This document shows positions 5,882 to 9,132 of a stretch of 9,132 nt of DNA, piece after piece; position 1 is the first letter of the stretch; every line of letters begins with the position of its first letter. Below the pieces are notes generated by a model. The model was not told the origin of the DNA and did no database searches. It was given only the letters and a program-made list of their open reading frames with translations. The DNA is from JAYUHK01 sp043778415 (lineage in GTDB: Bacteria; Bacteroidota; Bacteroidia; Chitinophagales; Saprospiraceae), in contig JAYWGG010000039.1 in the NCBI GenBank assembly GCA_043778415.1, positions 1 to 9,132 on the forward strand, written 5' to 3'. Position numbers and translations under genes: made by a program.

Positions 5882-7198
5882 CTAACCTCTTCGGTTGTTG
5901 CTGTGTGGATTTCGCGGCGAACTGCTGTTGGGATTGTTGGACGGACGATTGCCCCCAAACGACCTATTATTGGGACGATTGTTATTGTTGTTATTGCCAC
6001 CTCTCGGTGCGTCAAATCGAGGGCGCGCACTCGACTTCTCCAAACTATACTTCGGTCCACTCCCCATGCCTTCTGGCAATGGCGATTTGGTAATTACTTG
6101 CTCTATCAGTGCCTCGATTTGCATAAATTTTGGAATATCGCGCTCCGAAATCAGCGTAATCGCTACGCCCGTAGTAGCTGCGCGCGCTGTCCGACCTACG
6201 CGGTGGACATAGTCTTCAGCATCGCCCGGCACATCGTAGTTGATGACCAAGTCGATATCCTTGATGTCAATGCCGCGCGAAAGTACGTCGGTAGCTACCA
6301 AAATCTGAGTTTTGCGGCTTCTGAAATCCTGCAACGCCAGCTCTCGCTCGCTTTGCTCCAAGTCAGATGACACCATTTGAACTTTAAAACGTTTCCGTTT
6401 GAGTTCGGTTTCTATGGCTTTTACCATTTTTTTGGTAGAAGAAAAAATAATAATGCTCTGATAATTTTTCTTTCCGTCCAGCAGATGCACGAGTAAATCT
6501 ACTTTTTGCTGCTCATACACGAGATAAGCAGTTTGTAGAACCCCTTCGGCAGGCTTGGAAAGCGCGAGCGTAATCTGCTCCGGATTCTGAAGAAGCGTTT
6601 TTGCCAAAGAGCGAATTTTGTCTGGCATAGTCGCCGAAAACATCAATGTCTGCCGCTTGGCGGGAATTTGTTTCACGATTTGCATAATGTCTTCGTGAAA
6701 ACCCATATCCAACATACGGTCTGCTTCGTCGAGTATCAAGTGCTGGACATTTTTGAGGTTCACATAGCCCAAGCCGATGTGAGAAAGCAAGCGTCCGGGA
6801 GTGGCAATGATGAGGTCGGCACCTTTTGTAAGGGCGCGTTTTTGCTGGTCCCAACCGCCGCTATCGCCGCCGCCATAGACAGGAAGTGACGAAACGCTCA
6901 AAAAATAGGCGAATCCTTCGACTTGCTGGTCAATTTGAAGTGCCAACTCACGCGTCGGCACGAGGACTAACGTATTGACGCTATTGCCCATGTCGCGGTT
7001 TTCGGTAGCAATTTTGTGGAGGATAGGGAGTAAAAAAGCGGCAGTTTTGCCGGTTCCCGTCTGTGCGCAAGCGATTAAATCTTTGTTGTCTAAAATAAAC
7101 GGGATTGCTTGCTGCTGAATCGGCGTTGGCTCTTTGTAATTCATAAAAGAAAGAGCTTCGGTCAATTTTTCTGTAAAATTAAAGTCGTTGAAAGTCAA
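5882..7198 (-). CDS. DEAD-box ATP-dependent RNA helicase with Asn/Arg/Gly-rich tail
   Basis: This enzyme unwinds short RNA duplexes with ATP, acting in ribosome assembly, RNA decay or cold adaptation. The 438 residues show the full motif set: Q motif EPTPIQ (23-28) with upstream aromatics F5/F7, motif I AQTGTGKT (45-52), Ia PTRELA (81-86), Ib TPGR (133-136), II DEAD (157-160), III SAT (188-190), V ATDVLSRGID (302-311) and VI HRVGRTAR (332-339). Residues 395-438 form a low-complexity tail with a run of six Asn and scattered Arg, Gly, Ser and Pro, probably disordered and RNA-binding. It resembles the RhlE/DeaD/CsdA group, but I cannot choose one symbol. The start is TTG (7198-7196): the first downstream ATG (Met19) would remove the conserved N-terminal aromatics, and an in-frame stop lies eight codons upstream with no ATG between. 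Confidence 0.95.
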   Translation of the reverse strand: MTFNDFNFTEKLTEALSFMNYKEPTPIQQQAIPFILDNKDLIACAQTGTGKTAAFLLPILHKIATENRDMGNSVNTLVLVPTRELALQIDQQVEGFAYFLSVSSLPVYGGGDSGGWDQQKRALTKGADLIIATPGRLLSHIGLGYVNLKNVQHLILDEADRMLDMGFHEDIMQIVKQIPAKRQTLMFSATMPDKIRSLAKTLLQNPEQITLALSKPAEGVLQTAYLVYEQQKVDLLVHLLDGKKNYQSIIIFSSTKKMVKAIETELKRKRFKVQMVSSDLEQSERELALQDFRSRKTQILVATDVLSRGIDIKDIDLVINYDVPGDAEDYVHRVGRTARAATTGVAITLISERDIPKFMQIEALIEQVITKSPLPEGMGSGPKYSLEKSSARPRFDAPRGGNNNNNNRPNNRSFGGNRPSNNPNSSSPRNPHSNNRRG

Positions 7199-7231
7199 TT
7201 TATTGTGGATTGAAATTTTTTAAATATTTTG

Positions 7232-7239
7232 CAAAAGTA
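7232..7239 (-). promoter_or_regulatory. Helicase -7 promoter element
   Basis: Minus-strand TACTTTTG fully matches TAnnTTTG and lies 33 bp upstream of the TTG start, giving a leader of about 29 nt that is A-rich just before the start codon. No clear TTG is seen at -33; that position falls inside the first copy of the 29-bp repeat. Confidence 0.45.
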
Positions 7240-7251
7240 GTCATTTTTTTG

Positions 7252-7280
7252 TTAAGGAATGTATCTAAAATAAACTACTC
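7252..7280. repeat. 29-bp direct repeat, copy 1
   Basis: Begins TTAAGGAATGTATCTAAAAT and ends CTACTC; it differs from copy 2 at a single base (A at 7274, G at 7435). It covers the -33 region of the helicase promoter. Confidence 0.9.
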
Positions 7281-7302
7281 ATTTTTTCTGCTAAATTACA
7301 AC

Positions 7303-7370
7303 CAATCAATGCGTTATTTTTTCGTTACAACGCTCTGCGTTGCGCCTCAAAAATGCCTTGTTATGGATTG
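7303..7370. repeat. Imperfect long hairpin between the direct repeats
   Basis: CAACGC (7328-7333) and GCGTTG (7337-7342) form a perfect core around TCT, and CAATC (7303-7307) pairs with GATTG (7366-7370) at the base; pairing between is patchy. It is the only GC-rich patch in this region and resembles a degenerate mobile or repeat-family palindrome. Confidence 0.45.
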
Positions 7371-7412
7371 AATTTATTTGAAAAAATTAAGTACCTTATT
7401 TTTTCCTCCTTC

Positions 7413-7441
7413 TTAAGGAATGTATCTAAAATAAGCTACTC
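7413..7441. repeat. 29-bp direct repeat, copy 2
   Basis: Identical to copy 1 at 28 of 29 positions and offset by 161 bp. The following bases (GAG then a T-run and CT) are also loosely like those after copy 1, so the duplicated unit may be somewhat longer. Confidence 0.9.
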
Positions 7442-7525
7442 GAGTTTTTCTCCATTTTTTAATAATAAAATGTTCCAAAGTTGGCTTTTTTTTCCACTTT
7501 TATGCGGCTTTTCAAAAAAGAACTG

Positions 7526-7533
7526 TACTTTTG
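7526..7533 (+). promoter_or_regulatory. Candidate -7 element for the MFS transporter
   Basis: TACTTTTG fully matches TAnnTTTG. A start near 7538 would give a leader of about 100 nt before the ATG at 7640. No TTG is present at the ideal -33 position, so this is tentative. Confidence 0.35.
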
Positions 7534-7639
7534 GGATTGACATTATCTACTGTTTGAAACAATATTTCAAACTTTTGGTTGTCTAAAATTGACTTTTATA
7601 AAATTTTATTATATTTTCTCAACCTTTATTTTATTTTGT

Positions 7640-9010
7640 ATGAACACAACAAACGAAAAAGCTCTGCCGAAACCGCGGCTTTCTTTTTGGCAAATCTGGA
7701 ACATGAGTTTTGGATTTTTAGGAATCCAGTTTGGTTTTGCACTCCAAAACGGTAATGCGTCCCGTATTTTACAGTCTTTGGGTGCCGATGTCGAGCATTT
7801 GAGTTGGTTTTGGCTCGCCGCGCCGCTTACGGGAATGATGGTGCAGCCTGTGATTGGTTATTTTAGCGACAAAACTTGGACTTCACTCGGGCGGCGCAGA
7901 CCGTTCTTTTTGGCGGGAGCGATTTTGGCTTCTTTTGGTCTGATGTTGATGCCGAATGCGGGTATTTTGGCGGGTTTTCTGCCGCCACTTTTCATCGGAG
8001 CGGGTATTTTGATGATAATGGATACGTCTTTCAACATTGCGATGGAGCCTTTCCGAGCGTTGGTGGCAGATAATTTGCCGTCCGAACAGCGAACTTTGGG
8101 CTTTTCGATTCAGACTTTTTTGATAGGTATTGGTGCGGTGATAGGCTCTTGGCTGCCTTATATTTTCGCAAATTGGTTTCATGTGGATAAGATGGCGGAG
8201 CCCGGTCACGTTCCGTACAATGTCACACTTTCCTTCTATGTGGGCGCGGTGATTTTTTTGATAACGATACTTTGGACGGTGATGACTACCAAAGAATTTC
8301 CGCCCGAAGAATATGTAAAATATATGAGCGAACACCCCGAAGATGCCGAAAAAGGCGGTATCCGAGAGATTTGGAATGACTTTAAAAAGATGCCCAAAAC
8401 GATGAAACAGTTGGGACTGACTCAATTTTTTTCGTGGTTTGCTTTATTTTCGATGTGGGTTTTTACGACTCCAGCAGTCGCAACACACGTTTATGGGCTG
8501 TCACAAAGCGACACAACTTCCGCAAATTATCAAGACGCAGGCAACTGGGTGGGAATTATTTTTGGTGTGTATAATGGTGTGTCGGCGATTTACGCTATTT
8601 TTCTACCCTTTATCGCCAGAAAATTAGGCAGAAAAACAACTCACGCCGTATCGTTGGTTTGTGGAGGATTTGGTCTGATAAGCATTTATTTTGTGAGCGA
8701 CCCTAACTATCTGATATTCAGCATGATAGGAGTTGGAATAGCTTGGGCGAGCATTTTGGCGATGCCGTACGCGATATTAGCGGGTGCGATTCCGCCTACC
8801 AAAATGGGTATTTACATGGGTATTTTCAACTTTTTTATTACGCTTCCTCAAATTATCAACGGCATTATCGGCGGACCGATTGTGAAGTACGTTTATGGTT
8901 CACACGCTATTTACGCATTGGTGATGGCGGGCGTCTTTATGTTTTTGGCAGCAGCGAGCGTCATTGTGGTAGAAGATAAGGACGACATGGTCGCAAGAAC
9001 AGAACAATAA
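7640..9010 (+). CDS. MFS transporter, SLC45/sucrose-transporter-like (probable sugar:H+ symporter)
   Basis: The product has 456 residues and about 12 membrane segments: six between roughly 20 and 216, a charged cytoplasmic loop at 217-262, then six more up to about 443. The loop 2-3 signature is SLGRRRPF (82-89), with its counterpart KLGRK at 328-332 between segments 8 and 9. Segment 4 carries MDTSFNIAMEPFRALVADNLP (127-147), which matches the D..N....P.RAL..D pattern of SLC45 and plant-sucrose-type transporters. Family members import disaccharides or other glycosides with protons at the inner membrane; the substrate here is an inference. ATG 7640 is chosen over the in-frame TTG at 7589 because the extra 17 residues (Phe/Ile/Tyr-rich) look like translated AT-rich leader, whereas residues 1-18 are a typical short polar cytoplasmic N-terminus. 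It has no sugar-utilisation neighbours in view; it is divergent from the helicase. Confidence 0.9.
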   Translation: MNTTNEKALPKPRLSFWQIWNMSFGFLGIQFGFALQNGNASRILQSLGADVEHLSWFWLAAPLTGMMVQPVIGYFSDKTWTSLGRRRPFFLAGAILASFGLMLMPNAGILAGFLPPLFIGAGILMIMDTSFNIAMEPFRALVADNLPSEQRTLGFSIQTFLIGIGAVIGSWLPYIFANWFHVDKMAEPGHVPYNVTLSFYVGAVIFLITILWTVMTTKEFPPEEYVKYMSEHPEDAEKGGIREIWNDFKKMPKTMKQLGLTQFFSWFALFSMWVFTTPAVATHVYGLSQSDTTSANYQDAGNWVGIIFGVYNGVSAIYAIFLPFIARKLGRKTTHAVSLVCGGFGLISIYFVSDPNYLIFSMIGVGIAWASILAMPYAILAGAIPPTKMGIYMGIFNFFITLPQIINGIIGGPIVKYVYGSHAIYALVMAGVFMFLAAASVIVVEDKDDMVARTEQ

Positions 9011-9032
9011 AAAAACTCAAATTCATTCCAAT

Positions 9033-9073
9033 AAAAAAAACCGCTCTGAAAATACATTCAGAGCGGTTTTTTT
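9033..9073. terminator. Rho-independent terminator after the transporter
   Basis: CCGCTCTGAA (9041-9050) pairs with TTCAGAGCGG (9057-9066) around a 6-nt loop, with eight A before and seven T after. It starts 23 bp past the transporter stop. The flanking A-run means it can also terminate leftward transcription from a gene beyond the right edge. Confidence 0.92.
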
Positions 9074-9078
9074 ATGAA

Positions 9079-9129
9079 AAATAGCTAACTCGACGGCATT
9101 TTAACCTTTTCACCGTCGAGCAGCTATTT
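9079..9129. repeat. Two-part inverted repeat at the right edge
   Basis: AAATAGCT (9079-9086) pairs with AGCTATTT (9122-9129), and CTCGACGG (9089-9096) with CCGTCGAG (9113-9120), separated by AA on the left arm and C on the right, with a 16-nt loop. It lies just past the terminator and could be a second terminator or the 3' end of a gene outside the window. Confidence 0.6.
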
Positions 9130-9132
9130 ATG

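Larger units (their letters stand above)
7199..7639. other. Divergent intergenic region between helicase and transporter: repeats and promoters
   Basis: The 441 bp hold the helicase -7 element, two copies of a 29-bp direct repeat (7252 and 7413), an imperfect hairpin between them (7303-7370), and a TACTTTTG element for the transporter (7526-7533). The open frames here are AT-rich and Phe/Leu-rich without recognisable motifs, so I call no gene. Confidence 0.6.

Noticed and set aside
5903..6370. 155-residue plus-strand ORF opposite the helicase
   Set aside because: Shadow of conserved helicase motifs, with no promoter or family match.
7252..7441. CRISPR array
   Set aside because: Only two 29-bp copies with a 132-bp gap, no further repeats and no cas genes.
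7353..7586. 77-residue plus-strand ORF between helicase and transporter
   Set aside because: It runs through the direct repeat and a promoter element, is Phe/Ser-rich as expected of random AT-rich DNA, and has no motif.
7589..7639. N-terminal extension of the transporter from TTG at 7589
   Set aside because: Adds 17 Phe/Ile/Tyr-rich residues unlike an MFS N-terminus; ATG at 7640 gives a normal polar cytoplasmic start.
7883..8425. 180-residue minus-strand ORF
   Set aside because: Antisense shadow of the transporter; His/Arg/Gln-rich composition is the complement of membrane-protein codons.
9086..9121. C-terminal end of a minus-strand gene reading LLDGEKVKMPSS-stop
   Set aside because: An in-frame TAG directly precedes this stretch (9126-9124), so it is not an open frame within the window; the same bases are explained by the inverted repeat.

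Overview
This 9.1-kb window looks like chromosomal DNA from a member of the Bacteroidota. It is AT-rich and has almost no Shine-Dalgarno sequences. Several genes are preceded by the phylum's TAnnTTTG -7 element, twice with a TTG-type -33 element exactly 20 bp upstream. The encoded proteins also look like Bacteroidota versions. I cannot place it below phylum level. No CRISPR array, tRNA, rRNA or intact insertion sequence is visible.

Layout, left to right. The first 1703 bases are the N-terminal two thirds of mutS on the minus strand, running off the left edge. Divergent from it, with a shared 119-bp promoter region, is a small plus-strand gene for a helical TerB-like protein (1823-2293). It converges on a minus-strand sigma-54-type AAA+ regulator without a receiver domain (2342-3619). 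The two share a long perfect inverted repeat whose right arm contains the regulator's last codons. Upstream of the regulator, on the same strand, is guaA (3684-5231), with a 36-bp nearly perfect A/T palindrome on its stop codon. The 650 bp beyond guaA hold AT-rich inverted repeats, an 18-bp perfect palindrome, and what looks like a complete small plus-strand unit: promoter, 34-codon ORF for a very basic peptide, and strong terminator. Next come a minus-strand DEAD-box RNA helicase with an Asn/Arg/Gly-rich tail (5882-7198), a 441-bp divergent intergenic region with a 29-bp direct repeat and an imperfect hairpin, and an SLC45-like MFS sugar transporter (7640-9010) closed by a terminator.

The named genes are housekeeping functions: mismatch repair, GMP synthesis, RNA remodelling and sugar uptake. 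Most are separate transcription units; the only plausible co-transcription is guaA with the sigma-54-type regulator 64 bp downstream. I see no multigene defence or metabolic system. The features most worth checking are the unannotated small basic-peptide unit (5505-5765), the coding-sequence-embedded inverted repeat at 2305-2362, the palindromes around guaA, and the direct-repeat region at 7252-7441.
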